From the NCBI GenBank assembly GCA_031287575.1, contig JAITSV010000005.1, positions 25,122-89,121 of the forward strand: 64,000 nucleotides of DNA. The letters are read 5' to 3'. Positions 35,018-43,753 of the stretch are shown here, piece after piece; the stretch's first letter is position 1; every line of letters begins with the position of its first letter. A program made the position numbers and the translations under genes. Source of the stretch: Desulfovibrio sp. GTDB taxonomy: Bacteria; Desulfobacterota; Desulfovibrionia; Desulfovibrionales; Desulfovibrionaceae. The notes below the pieces were generated by a model that was not told the origin of the DNA, did not search any database, and was given only the letters and a program-made list of their open reading frames with translations.

Positions 35018-36496
35018 ATGTCGCTGGAAGCGGACGTACTTGTTGCCGGGGCCGGGTTTGCCGGCTTGCGCGCAGCCCTGGCCGCCGCCGTTTCGGGGCG
35101 CGGCCTGCGCGTCATCGTGCTGGCCCCGCACGAAGGGCCGGGCGGCTCGTCCTTTGCGGGGCATGCGGGCTCGCTGGGCGTGCTGGCCCCTGCCGACGAC
35201 GGGGAGCGCGACGCCATCCTGGAGCGTGCCCTGTCCATCGCCCATCCCGGCACGGCGGACCCGGCGCTGATGCGCCTGTTGCTGGAACAAGGCGAGCCCC
35301 GCCTGCGCGAACTGGAGCAATGGGGCGTGCCGCTGGCCACCGGGCCAGGCGGCGCGCGGTTGCGCCGCAGTGCCTGTTTTTTCCCCGAAATGACCGTGGC
35401 GGCGGTGATCCCCGACTGCGCGGCGGCCCACGCCGCCCTGCTGCGCGTGGCCGTTGCCGTCGGGGTAGAGGTGCTGCCGGGCTTCACCCTGGCCGCGCTG
35501 GGCGTGGAGGGAGGCCCCCCCGGCAGCGCGCTGTGTCTGGACCCGCTCGGCAACGTGTTGCCGGTGCGCGCCCGGTCCGTGGTGCTGGCCGTGGGCGGGC
35601 CTGCCTCCTTGTTCGTCAATGACGCCTCGGGCTCTGGGCAGACCGGTGCCGGGCTGGGCCTTGCCCGCGACTGCGGCGCCCGGACCGGCAATGCCTCGTT
35701 CCTTCAGTTCCTGTGGTACGAGGGTGGGCAGCCCTTCCCCTTCCTGCCCGAACGGGCCCATGAACTGGAAGTGGCCGGACTGGACGGCGTGCCCGCCGCC
35801 CTGCCGCGTGAACTGCGCCCCCACGTGGCCAGTCGGGCCACCCATGCCCCGTGGGGTTGGGGGCTGGCCGACGCCGCCTTGGACGCCCATTTGCTGGCCC
35901 GCATGACCCCGGCGGGGGTGGTGCCGGTGCGCTACCACGGCGAACGCGAGCCGCGTCTGCTGTCGCTCATGGCCCATGCGGGGAATGGCGGGGCGCTCAT
36001 CGACGCGGACGGGCGTACCTCGGTCGCGGGACTGTTCGCCTGCGGTGAATGCGCCACCGGCATGCACGGGGCCAACCGCATCGGCGGGGCCATGGTGCTG
36101 GCCGCCCAGGTCTTCGGGCACAGGGCGGGCATCGCGGCGGCCCTGCACGCCCATTCCGCGCTGTTGCCCTCGCCGCCCGGCGTGCCCGATGCGGCGGAAC
36201 ACCCGTCCGCCCGCCACCCCCTGCGCCTGCGCGAGGCCATGCAGCGCCACTGCCTGCCGGGCATGCCCGGCGAAGCGCTGCAAGCGGGGCGCCCCGGCGC
36301 CGTGGGGCCTGCCGGTGCCGAACGGCAGCGGCGGGAACTGGAACTGTTCGCGGAGCGGCTGAAGGCACTGTTGCTGCTGCCTGCCGTGGATCTGCTGGAC
36401 CGTGCCCGCGTCCTTTCCTGCCTGACCGTGGCCGAACATCGCCTGCGTCGTCTGCGTGTCGAGTGCGAGGCCATGGCATCCGCCCCGGTGGCATAG
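35018..36496 (+). CDS. NadB/SdhA-like FAD-dependent oxidoreductase
   Basis: 492 residues. The N-terminal dinucleotide fold is VLVAGAGFAGLRAALAAA. The FAD-linking block that in NadB or fumarate reductase reads GGSxxAQGG is here GGSSFAGHAGSLGVL. The C-terminal flavin motif GLFACGECATGMHGANRIGGA is intact. The substrate-site stretch expected around HPT and the catalytic Arg is hard to place, so I do not assign L-aspartate oxidase or fumarate reductase activity. The helical C-terminal domain is shorter than in NadB. The start at 35018 is preceded by GAGGGAA. It is a single gene between a terminator on the left and a 24-bp palindrome on the right. Confidence 0.8.
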   Translation: MSLEADVLVAGAGFAGLRAALAAAVSGRGLRVIVLAPHEGPGGSSFAGHAGSLGVLAPADDGERDAILERALSIAHPGTADPALMRLLLEQGEPRLRELEQWGVPLATGPGGARLRRSACFFPEMTVAAVIPDCAAAHAALLRVAVAVGVEVLPGFTLAALGVEGGPPGSALCLDPLGNVLPVRARSVVLAVGGPASLFVNDASGSGQTGAGLGLARDCGARTGNASFLQFLWYEGGQPFPFLPERAHELEVAGLDGVPAALPRELRPHVASRATHAPWGWGLADAALDAHLLARMTPAGVVPVRYHGEREPRLLSLMAHAGNGGALIDADGRTSVAGLFACGECATGMHGANRIGGAMVLAAQVFGHRAGIAAALHAHSALLPSPPGVPDAAEHPSARHPLRLREAMQRHCLPGMPGEALQAGRPGAVGPAGAERQRRELELFAERLKALLLLPAVDLLDRARVLSCLTVAEHRLRRLRVECEAMASAPVA

Positions 36497-36665
36497 TCCC
36501 GCGCCACATCCCTTCCGTGTCGTGCGCGTGGAAGCCACGCCGCGCTTTGCCGTTCACCCCGCCGATGCGGAGGGCATGGCGCGTTTTCGCATGCCGTGCG
36601 ATTGCGCACAGGTGCGCCGGGATACTGGGGCCGCCGTGGCCTGTCCGCACCCGGTATGGTGGCCT

Positions 36666-36689
36666 GCGGTGTGCCGCGCGGCACACCGC
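36666..36689. repeat. Perfect 24-bp palindrome
   Basis: Every base from 36666 to 36689 pairs with its mirror partner around a centre at 36677/36678; the half-site is GCGGTGTGCCGC. It lies between two convergent genes and next to the pal terminator. Confidence 0.9.
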
Positions 36690-36710
36690 CCAGAGCCGGA
36701 ACCGCGCGCA

Positions 36711-36747
36711 AAAAAGGAAGGCCGCCCCCGCGAACGGGAGCGGCCTT
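36711..36747 (-). terminator. Rho-independent terminator of the tol-pal operon
   Basis: On the minus strand AAGGCCGC...GCGGCCTT forms an eight-base stem with three further G-C pairs inside, followed by CC and T6. It lies just past the stop of pal. Confidence 0.85.
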
Positions 36748-36768
36748 GAAATCAGGCGGAAACCAAAC

Positions 36769-37281
36769 CTACTTGATGATCTTGAACTCGCCGCGGCGGT
36801 TCTTGGACCAAGCAGCTTCGGTGTGACCTTCCACGGCGGGGCGTTCTTCGCCGTAGCTGATCATTTCCAACTGACCGGCGTTCACGCCGGACATCACCAG
36901 GTACTCGTAGGCGGCGCGAGCGCGACGTTCGCCGAGGGCCAGGTTGTATTCCTGGGTACCACGTTCGTCGCAGTGGCCTTCCACCAGCACGCGGATGGAG
37001 GGGAACTTCTTCAGCACGTCGGCCTTCTGCTTCAGGACTTCCTTGGATTCGGCCTTCAGGTCGAACTTGTCGAAGTCGAAGTAGACTTTGGCGTCGGTGA
37101 TGATCTGCTGGGCCCGTGCAAGGGCTTCCAGCTGAGCACGACGGGCCGAATCGTCTTCGGCGGCCATGGGGGCGCCGGCGGATTCGGGGGTGGCGGCGAC
37201 CTGCTTCTTGGCGCAGCCAAAGCCGGTGGCGAGGACAAGGGCCAGAGTCAGGACAAGCCCAAAGCGCTTTGCGGTGTTCAT
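36769..37281 (-). CDS. pal: Peptidoglycan-associated lipoprotein Pal
   Basis: 170 residues. The signal peptide ends in a lipobox with Cys23 (TGFGC). An OmpA-like peptidoglycan-binding domain fills about 60-165, with YFDFDKFDL, VEGHCDERGTQEYNLALGERRA and the YGEERP loop; the Asp and Arg that hold diaminopimelate are in the DERGT and NLALGERR blocks. It anchors the outer membrane to the wall and binds TolB. It is the last gene of the tol cluster but is 355 bases from tolB, so it may also have its own promoter. Confidence 0.95.
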   Translation of the reverse strand: MNTAKRFGLVLTLALVLATGFGCAKKQVAATPESAGAPMAAEDDSARRAQLEALARAQQIITDAKVYFDFDKFDLKAESKEVLKQKADVLKKFPSIRVLVEGHCDERGTQEYNLALGERRARAAYEYLVMSGVNAGQLEMISYGEERPAVEGHTEAAWSKNRRGEFKIIK

Positions 37282-37636
37282 GTGATTCCTCCTAGACAGC
37301 TCTTCGCTCCAATAGAATTATGCAGAGAACGGTTCCTTTCCTTTATCCCTTTCCGTCGGCTTCGGCCGCAACCCTAACACCCCCGGAATGGGACAGCAGT
37401 AATGGTATCTCTACGCCGTTTTTTGTCAAGATGGGGGATTGCGGTATCTCCACTTTCCCCCACGATTTTTTTTGGGTTTTGCCCCCTCCCGCCGAGGGGG
37501 CGTCTCTTTTTTGGTGTTCCACAAGGGGGGACGGCCGGAAAGCGTGAAACAGAGGCTTGCCCGGCGGCGGCTATCCGCCGCCCGCGATGTGCGTTTCCTG
37601 ATCGCCCCCTGTCGGTGCCGCGCCCGTGCCCGGCGC
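37282..37636. other. tolB-pal gap with hairpin and T-tracts
   Basis: 355 bases without a gene. On the plus strand GCCCCCTC-ccgcc-GAGGGGGC (37481-37501) is followed by GTCTCTTTTTT, which has the look of a terminator reading right, against the operon. An eight-base T tract precedes it. On the minus strand the same hairpin is followed by AAAAC and would not terminate, so it may be an mRNA structure between tolB and pal. Confidence 0.6.
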
Positions 37637-38977
37637 CTAATCGGGGATCATGCCCCAGTCCGGGAACGAGGCGTCACCGGCGCCCGTGGGCACCCGCTTG
37701 GCGTCGCCGCCGTGCCGGGTGATCAGGTAGATCTGCTTGGCGCCGCTGCGGGTGGAAGTGAACGCCAGAAAGTAGCTGTCGGGCGCGAAGGACGGAGTTT
37801 CGTCGGTGCCGGGGCCGAAGGTGACCTGCCGTTCCGACTGGGTGACCATGTCGTACACGAAGATGCGGTGGCCAAAGTCGGTCATGCGGGCAAAGGCGAT
37901 CAGCGTACCGTCGGGGCTGATGGACGGGGCGGTGTTGTAGTTGCCGCTGCGGCTGATGCGCGTCACCTGGCCGGTGGTCAGGTCCTTCAGGAATATCTGC
38001 GGGCCGCCCAGGCGGCTGGAGCAGAAGGCCATCTTGGTGCCGGTGGCGTCGAACGACGGCGAAACGTCGATGGAGGCGCTGTCCTCGAGCGCGCGTTCCT
38101 TCTGGAACACGTGGCTCAGCAGGAATATGCCGGGGTTCTTGCCGGTGGAAAGGCTGACCGCCACCTTGTTGTCGGGCATGAAGGTGGGGCCGATGACGGT
38201 GTTGCCCGGAAACTTGATGCGCTGGGTCTGGCGGGTCAGGCGGTCCCACACCCCGAGGGCGTGGGTGCGGTCGTCCATGTGGCTGAACACGATGAACCGC
38301 GCGTCGGGCGACCACGACGGGGACAGGGCCTCGCCCGGCAGGTTGGTGATCTGGCGCAGGTCGCGGCCGGTGGGTTTGCTGAGCCACACGTCCTTCTTGT
38401 TCTTGCCCCCCGATTTCACGAAGGCCAGGGTGGACTTGAAGAACTCGCCCCGGCCCGTCAGGGCCTTCATGAGGTCGGAGCAGAACCGGTCGGCCACGTC
38501 GGGCAGCTGGCTTTCCTGGATGTCGTAGTACCCCTTGCCGAACACCAGCTTGCCCGAATACGCCTCGTACACGCGCAGTTCCACGAAAGGCTTGCCGGGG
38601 GCGTCGCCCTGGGGCCAGCCCGCCGTGACCACGAGGTCGGTGCCCGCGATCTGGAAACGCTTGAAGTCGATGTCCGGAGCCTTGTAGCTTTGCAGCACCG
38701 AACCGCCCAGAATGGCCTTGGGATCGGTCAGGCGCAGAAACGGCAGAAAGCTCAGGTTCTCGCGGATGATTTCGTTCAGTTTCACGCCCTGCCCGGTCAC
38801 CGGGGTGCCGGGGGTGGGGCCCAGGGGGTCGGCAAGGGCAAGGTTCAGGCTGCCCTGGCCGGGGCCGTAGATATCGATCTGCACGGGGCCCGCCGCACGG
38901 GCCGGGGCCACCAGCGCGCAGCACGCGATGAGGCACACTGCCGCCAGAAGGCGGTGGATGGCACGATGCTGTCTCAT
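37637..38977 (-). CDS. tolB: Tol-Pal system protein TolB
   Basis: 446 residues. A cleavable signal peptide ends near ARAA at 26-29. The N-terminal alpha/beta domain extends to about 170, followed by a six-bladed beta-propeller of WD40-like repeats whose turns read SWSPDARFIVFSH, SPSFDATGTKMAFCS, APSISPDGTLIAFAR and TPSFAPDSYFLAFTS. It is periplasmic and binds Pal and the C-terminus of TolA. Its ATG overlaps the tolA stop by four bases, so translation is coupled. Confidence 0.95.
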   Translation of the reverse strand: MRQHRAIHRLLAAVCLIACCALVAPARAAGPVQIDIYGPGQGSLNLALADPLGPTPGTPVTGQGVKLNEIIRENLSFLPFLRLTDPKAILGGSVLQSYKAPDIDFKRFQIAGTDLVVTAGWPQGDAPGKPFVELRVYEAYSGKLVFGKGYYDIQESQLPDVADRFCSDLMKALTGRGEFFKSTLAFVKSGGKNKKDVWLSKPTGRDLRQITNLPGEALSPSWSPDARFIVFSHMDDRTHALGVWDRLTRQTQRIKFPGNTVIGPTFMPDNKVAVSLSTGKNPGIFLLSHVFQKERALEDSASIDVSPSFDATGTKMAFCSSRLGGPQIFLKDLTTGQVTRISRSGNYNTAPSISPDGTLIAFARMTDFGHRIFVYDMVTQSERQVTFGPGTDETPSFAPDSYFLAFTSTRSGAKQIYLITRHGGDAKRVPTGAGDASFPDWGMIPD

Positions 38978-40002
38978 CTTTTTCCGATCATTTCCTGAAG
39001 GTTGAAGTTGAGCACCAGGTCCTGGAATTCCGGGCTGGGCGGCGGCGGCAGGATGCCGGTCTTGCCCAGCGCCTTCAGGGTCGACGAGTCGAAGTCGGCC
39101 CGGCCCGAGGACTGCTCCACGCTGAAATCCTGTATCTGGCCGTTGGGGGCCACCTTCACCCGCACCCGCACCATGAGGTTCTCGCGGTTGGCGAGGGCGG
39201 GGAATTCCCAGTGGCTGCGCACGATCTGCATGACCTGCATGGTGTACACCCCGGCAATGCCGACACCGCCGGAGCCTTCGCCCCCGCTGCCGTCACCGCC
39301 GCCCGCCGCGCCGCCGCCTCCGCCACCCTTGACGGTGGCCTGCAATGCGGACAGGGCGTTGGCCACGTCCTTGGCGCCAGCGGCGCCGGAGGTGACGCCC
39401 GCGCGGGCCTTGCCCTGTTCCGGCGCGCCGCCGGTCTTGGTCTGCACGTCGGCCAGGGCCTGCTTCAGCACGTCCTTCGGATCAGGGGCCTTCGGCGCGG
39501 GCTTGTCGTCCTTCGCGGGTGTCGCGGGCTTGGCCGGGGCCGCCGCCGTGGCGTTCTTGGAGACGTCCTTGGGCGGTTCCGGCTTGGTCTGCTTCTCGTC
39601 CTTCTTTTCGCTGATGGCCTTGGCGTCGGACTTCGGCTCGGGCTTGGGCTCGGGTTTCGGTTCCGGCTTGGGTTCCGGTTTCGGCTCGGGCTTGGGCTCC
39701 GGCTTCGGTTCCGGCTTGGGTTCTGCCTTGGGCGCGGCTTTTTCCTGCACCTCGGGCGTGGCCACGGGCGCGGCCTTGGGCGACGAGGCCGTGGGCGCGG
39801 GAGCAGGAGCGGCCTGCGGCTGCGCGGGGCCGGGTGCCGGGGCGGGCGGGGCCTTGGGGCCGCCGGGGGCGCCCAGGCTCACCAGGTCCACCTGCACCAC
39901 GGGCATGTCCAGACGCACCGGCGGCGACGAGGGCCAGAAAAAGACCAGCAGCACGATGGCGCAGTGCAGGCTGAGCGACAGCAGAAAGCTTGAGTAGCGC
40001 AT
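38974..40002 (-). CDS. tolA: TolA-like energy transducer
   Basis: 342 residues. There is a single N-terminal TM helix (SLSLHCAIVLLVFFW), a Pro/Ala-rich stretch, then a striking run of KPEP dipeptide repeats at about residues 92-125 that should form an extended periplasm-spanning rod. The C-terminal TonB/TolA domain is about 245-342 (SHWEFPALANRENLMVRVRVKVAPNGQIQDFSVEQSSG). It couples the TolQR motor to TolB and Pal. Its place between tolR and tolB supports the name, although the rod is of the TonB Pro-Lys type rather than the Ala-Lys helix of E. coli TolA. Confidence 0.9.
   Translation of the reverse strand: MRYSSFLLSLSLHCAIVLLVFFWPSSPPVRLDMPVVQVDLVSLGAPGGPKAPPAPAPGPAQPQAAPAPAPTASSPKAAPVATPEVQEKAAPKAEPKPEPKPEPKPEPKPEPKPEPKPEPKPEPKSDAKAISEKKDEKQTKPEPPKDVSKNATAAAPAKPATPAKDDKPAPKAPDPKDVLKQALADVQTKTGGAPEQGKARAGVTSGAAGAKDVANALSALQATVKGGGGGGAAGGGDGSGGEGSGGVGIAGVYTMQVMQIVRSHWEFPALANRENLMVRVRVKVAPNGQIQDFSVEQSSGRADFDSSTLKALGKTGILPPPPSPEFQDLVLNFNLQEMIGKR
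39640..39722. repeat. In-frame tandem repeat in tolA
   Basis: About seven imperfect copies of a 12-base unit (GGCTCGGGCTTG and variants) that encodes the KPEP run. Synonymous changes between copies show it is not a very recent expansion. Confidence 0.8.
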
Positions 40003-40079
40003 GTCGTCCCCGGCCTACCGCGCGGCCTTGCCGCGAAGGATGTGGAACCGGACCGTGCCGTCCCTTCGTGATGACGGGC

Positions 40080-40499
40080 TCATTTCTTCTTCGGGTCCTC
40101 GCGTTCCGCCACGACGCCGAGCTTTTCGATGCCCGCCGCCTTGATGTGCCCCATCACGTCCACCACCACGCCGTAGGGCACGGCCTTGTCGGCCTGGAGA
40201 AAGAGCAGCTTGTTCTTTTCCTTGACCAGGCGTTGCAGGTAGCCTTCCAGTTCCTCGATGGTCACCTTGTACTCGTCGAGGTACATCACCCCGTCCTTGC
40301 GCACGGTGAGCAGCAGGTGGTCGCTGTCCGCGGGCAGCACCTGCACGGTGCGCGTCTGGGGCAGGTCCACCTCGAGGCCTTCGGTCATCATGGGGGCCGT
40401 GACCATGAAGATGATGAGCAGCACCAGCATCACGTCCACGAAGGGCGTGACGTTGATTTCGGCGACGAAGCCGCCCTTGTTGCCGACGGAAGCGCCCAT
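40080..40499 (-). CDS. tolR: TolR/ExbD-family stator protein
   Basis: 139 residues. A TM helix near 19-40 follows AEINVTPFVDVMLVLLIIFMV, in which the Asp of the VTPFVDV block is the proton-binding residue of the family. A periplasmic domain of about 95 residues comes next, ending GIEKLGVVAE. It works with TolQ to convert proton flow to movement of TolA. It starts 3 nt after the tolQ stop. Confidence 0.95.
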   Translation of the reverse strand: MGASVGNKGGFVAEINVTPFVDVMLVLLIIFMVTAPMMTEGLEVDLPQTRTVQVLPADSDHLLLTVRKDGVMYLDEYKVTIEELEGYLQRLVKEKNKLLFLQADKAVPYGVVVDVMGHIKAAGIEKLGVVAEREDPKKK

Positions 40500-40502
40500 G
40501 GG

Positions 40503-41201
40503 CTAGCCCCGTTCGGCGCGGTCAGCAGTGGGGCGGGCCGCGCCGCGATGGGCGTTGATCTCGCGCTGCACGCGGTTCAGGAACGCGCCCGCGAAGTTGA
40601 CGAGCTGCACTTCGATGCTGCTGATCATGCCCAGAAAGACGTTGTAGCCCACGGTGGCCGGAATGGCCACGAACAGGCCGATGGCCGTGGCGATGAGCGC
40701 TTCGGAAATGCCGGGGGCCACGGTGGCGAGCGAGGCGCTCTTCATCTGGCCGATGGCATGGAAGGAATACATGATGCCCCACACCGTGCCGAACAGGCCG
40801 ATGAATGGCGCGGTGTTGGCGGCGGTGGCCAGGAACGACAGCGAGGCGGAAAGGCGGGTCATCTCGTTGCCCACGCCCTGGCGCAGCGATCGGCGCACGT
40901 TGTCGGCCACCACGTCGCCCGAGCTGCCCGCCTCTTTCAGGCGGTTGAACTCGGCCACGCCCTGCTGGGCCACGTGGTACAGGGGCGAGGCGGCGTCGCC
41001 GCCCAGCGACTGCACGGCCTCGCGCAGGTCGCGGGCCTTCTGGAAGCGGTCCAGGCCGTCGGCGGCCTTGCGCTGCGCGGCCTTGAGGGCAAACCACTTC
41101 TGGAACATCAGCGTCCAGCTTCCGATGGACATGAGAACCAGAAGGACGAGGATGAACTTGGCCACCAGGGTGGCCTGGGCAAGAATCGAGAGAATATCCA
41201 T
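40503..41201 (-). CDS. tolQ: TolQ/ExbB/MotA-family proton channel
   Basis: 232 residues with three TM helices, near 10-30, 128-150 and 170-192. The family core LFGTVWGIMYSFHAIG and the pore helix EALIATAIGLFVAIPATVGYN are intact. Start MDILSILAQ at 41201 is supported by GGAGAC in front. It is the first gene of tolQRAB-pal. Confidence 0.95.
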   Translation of the reverse strand: MDILSILAQATLVAKFILVLLVLMSIGSWTLMFQKWFALKAAQRKAADGLDRFQKARDLREAVQSLGGDAASPLYHVAQQGVAEFNRLKEAGSSGDVVADNVRRSLRQGVGNEMTRLSASLSFLATAANTAPFIGLFGTVWGIMYSFHAIGQMKSASLATVAPGISEALIATAIGLFVAIPATVGYNVFLGMISSIEVQLVNFAGAFLNRVQREINAHRGAARPTADRAERG

Positions 41202-42039
41202 GACGTTGGGTGTCTCCACCGGGTGTTGAGTTGTACCGTGCGGCTGGCGGGGCGCGGTGCGCCGAGGCGCCATGCGTGGCCGGGGCGTGCGGCGCGGTGT
41301 GCGCGGCTGTCCGTGACGGATCGTGAATGATCACAGCTGGCCACATCCGGCCGCGCCAGATCCCGTCGGGGCATGCCTGGTCACGCGGTTTCGTGGGCGC
41401 GTCCGGCACCCCGCCCTCCATTTAGTCGTCTCGGGACAATGATGCAATGGGATTCAGGGGCTCCGGCGCGAAAAGGAGCGCACTTTCCGGGGGGCGGCCG
41501 CGCGGCGGTGCCAGGCGGGGCACGGCGGGGGACTGATCCGTGCGCAAGCGCACCGCGCGGCCTTGGTTCCTGTTCCGCGCCCCTGCCTTTCGTGGCGGCT
41601 CGTCGTGTCCTGTCCGTCGTATCCAGCCCGGGCATGCGGCACGGGCGGGGCGCACACCGGATTTCAGTCCGGGAGGCAGGTCGGTTGTGCAATGCGGTAC
41701 CCCCGGTGCCAGGGGATATGTGCATGTTGTTGCAAGTGCGCCCGGCCCCGGATACACTCCGCCGCGTATCCGGCCCGGCATCACTGCCGGGCAGCCGCCG
41801 GTCCCGGCAACTCCGGGCCAGCCTTGGCGAATCCCGGAAAATCCCGGACCGGTCCAGATCCGTCCAGACCCGTCCGTACCAGTTCGAGCCAGTTCGAGCC
41901 AGTCCCGGTGTCATGGCCGTTCCCGACCGGAATCGCCGGAGCAATCCGGGCCGCATCATAAGAAAGAGCATCTCCGGGCACCGTCCCCCGGCGCACGCCG
42001 GACTCCCCCCATTCCACGCAGCCTCCGCAAGGAGTATTC
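41202..42039. other. Long divergent region tolQ / TolC-family gene
   Basis: 838 bases with no supported gene. It contains a good sigma70 promoter reading right (41730-41758). Between that and the start at 42040 lies a leader of about 275 nt with short direct repeats (CCAGTTCGAG twice at 41879-41898; GTCCAGA and CGTCC variants at 41852-41876). Confidence 0.65.
41730..41758 (+). promoter_or_regulatory. Sigma70 promoter of the TolC-family gene
   Basis: TTGCAA (41730-41735) and TACACT (41753-41758) are separated by exactly 17 bases. Each matches consensus at four of six positions. Confidence 0.6.
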
Positions 42040-43533
42040 ATGCACCGCACCACCGCCGCCGGTTCGTTCGCCGGTCCTTACACTGGCCCGTCCGCCGGTA
42101 CGTCTGTTGCCCCGTCTGCCGGCCAATCGGGGACGCCACGCCGCATGCGCCGCCTTTCGCGTGCCATCCTTTGCTGTCTGCTGTTGGGCATGTCCCCGGC
42201 ATTGCCCGTACTGGCCGCCGATATGTCCGCAGACCCGGTCCAGCCCGCTTCCGGCATGGGCACCATCCCGTCCATCGCCCCGGCCACGGAAGGCGAGTAC
42301 GACATGCGCCGCGCCGTGGAAGCGGCCCTGCGCGACAACCAGGGCGTGGTGGCCGCCCGCGCCGGGCGCGACGCGGCGGAAGAAGGGCGCAAGTCGGCGC
42401 GGGGGGCGTTCGGCCCGGCCGTGTCCACCACCTACGGCTATGATCGCCTGAACGAGAAGCCCCGCTCCATGTCGCGCGAACTGGACGACGACACCTACAC
42501 CTGGACCGTGGGCGTCAGCCAGCCGCTGTTCACCGGGCTGCGGCTGCTGTCCACCTACCAGAAGGCCGCGCTGGAAACCGAGCGCCAGGCCCTGACGCTG
42601 GACAAGTCGCGTCTGGATCTTGTGGTGCAGGTCCAGGAAGCCTTCCTGGCCTACCTGAAGTCGGGCGAGAACGTGCGCAGCGCGCGTGACGCCCTGAGCC
42701 GCCTGCGCGAACAGGCCAAGGTCACCCGCGCCTTCTACGACGTGGGGCTGCGCCCGCGCCTGGACGTGTTGCAGGCCGAGGTGGACGTGACCAACGCCGA
42801 ATCGCTGCTGATCACCGCCGAAAACAACCACGCCACCCAGCGCGCCCGGCTGAATACCCTGCTCACCCTGCCCGTGGGCAGCGACACCGACTACGTGGGC
42901 ACGCTGGTGCCCGTGGGCTTCGACATGTCCCTCGAACAGTGCCTGGAACGCGCCTACCGCAACCGGCCCGACGTGCGCATCGCGGGCAAGGCCGTGGAAA
43001 TCGCGGGCAAGGACGTGCGCATCGCGGACAGCGGGCTGTATCCGCAGGTGTCGGCCAACTTCAACTGGGCCACCGAAGGCGACCGCCCCGAAGCCTCGGG
43101 CAGCTCCCTGAGCCCCACCGGGTTCAGCCAGTGGTCCACGGGGCTGAAGGCCGAGTGGAGCGTGTTCGAGTGGGGCAGGACGTGGTATTCCGGCCAGCAG
43201 GCCCGCCAGGTGGAAACCCAGGTCCGTGCCGAAGAGGCCAACCTGCACCATGAGGTGGCCTACGAAGTGCAGTCTCGCCTGCTGACCCTGACCGATTCCT
43301 CCAAGCGCATCGCGGTGGCCACCAAGGGGCTGGTCCAGGCCGAGGAGGCCTACCGCGTTGCCGTGGCCCGCTACCAGGCCCAGGTGGGCACCAACACCGA
43401 CGTGCTGGACGCCCAGGCCAAGCTGACCGAGGCCGAGGCGGCCCTGACCGGGGCCAAGGCGGAATACCTGGACGCGCTGTCCAAGCTGTGGGCGGCCATG
43501 GGCGAACTGAAGCCTTCCCTGACCGACGGGTAG
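42040..43533 (+). CDS. TolC-family outer membrane efflux channel
   Basis: 497 residues. The start at 42040 has a strong AAGGAG. It gives a 35-residue polar n-region before the signal-peptide core (RLSRAILCCLLLGMSPALPVLAA); an internal ATG at 42145 would give a normal signal. The mature protein shows the duplicated OEP pattern: two long helical halves (for example KSRLDLVVQVQEAFLAYLKSGENV and VAVARYQAQVGTNTDVLDAQAKLTEAEA) separated by beta strands. It is the exit duct for type I secretion or RND/ABC efflux. No inner-membrane partner is adjacent, so the substrate cannot be told. Confidence 0.92.
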   Translation: MHRTTAAGSFAGPYTGPSAGTSVAPSAGQSGTPRRMRRLSRAILCCLLLGMSPALPVLAADMSADPVQPASGMGTIPSIAPATEGEYDMRRAVEAALRDNQGVVAARAGRDAAEEGRKSARGAFGPAVSTTYGYDRLNEKPRSMSRELDDDTYTWTVGVSQPLFTGLRLLSTYQKAALETERQALTLDKSRLDLVVQVQEAFLAYLKSGENVRSARDALSRLREQAKVTRAFYDVGLRPRLDVLQAEVDVTNAESLLITAENNHATQRARLNTLLTLPVGSDTDYVGTLVPVGFDMSLEQCLERAYRNRPDVRIAGKAVEIAGKDVRIADSGLYPQVSANFNWATEGDRPEASGSSLSPTGFSQWSTGLKAEWSVFEWGRTWYSGQQARQVETQVRAEEANLHHEVAYEVQSRLLTLTDSSKRIAVATKGLVQAEEAYRVAVARYQAQVGTNTDVLDAQAKLTEAEAALTGAKAEYLDALSKLWAAMGELKPSLTDG

Positions 43534-43612
43534 GGCACCGACGGACAGGACGCGGCAGGAGGGCCGGTGCCGCCGCGAGGCGGACCGGGCAACCGGACAC
43601 GCGGAACATTTC

Positions 43613-43641
43613 AGGGCCGCCGGGGCAATTCCGGCGGCCCT
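43613..43641 (+). terminator. Terminator-like hairpin
   Basis: AGGGCCGCCGG (43613-43623) pairs with CCGGCGGCCCT (43631-43641) around GGCAATT. It lies after the TolC-family gene, and the tail GTTGCG is poor in T. Confidence 0.6.
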
Positions 43642-43697
43642 GTTGCGTGGGCCATGCCGGAGCATCGGCGCGATGCGCCACTTTTTCCGCGTGGGTC

Positions 43698-43730
43698 TTG
43701 ACATGTGGGCTCATAAACAGTAACCATTAC
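43698..43730 (+). promoter_or_regulatory. perR promoter with PerR/Fur-type operator
   Basis: A perfect -35 TTGACA (43698-43703) and a -10-like TAACCA (43721-43726) are 17 bases apart. GTAA-CCA-TTAC (43720-43730), an inverted repeat, covers the -10 and lies in an AT-rich TAAACA...AATAAACA setting typical of Fur/PerR boxes. This implies autorepression. Confidence 0.65.
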
Positions 43731-43753
43731 CAATAAACAACATGAGGTCCCAC

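Noticed and set aside
36769..41201. Calling the cluster ExbBD-TonB instead of TolQRA
   Set aside because: The TolA-like rod is of TonB style, but tolB and pal follow in order, which fixes the assignment as Tol-Pal.
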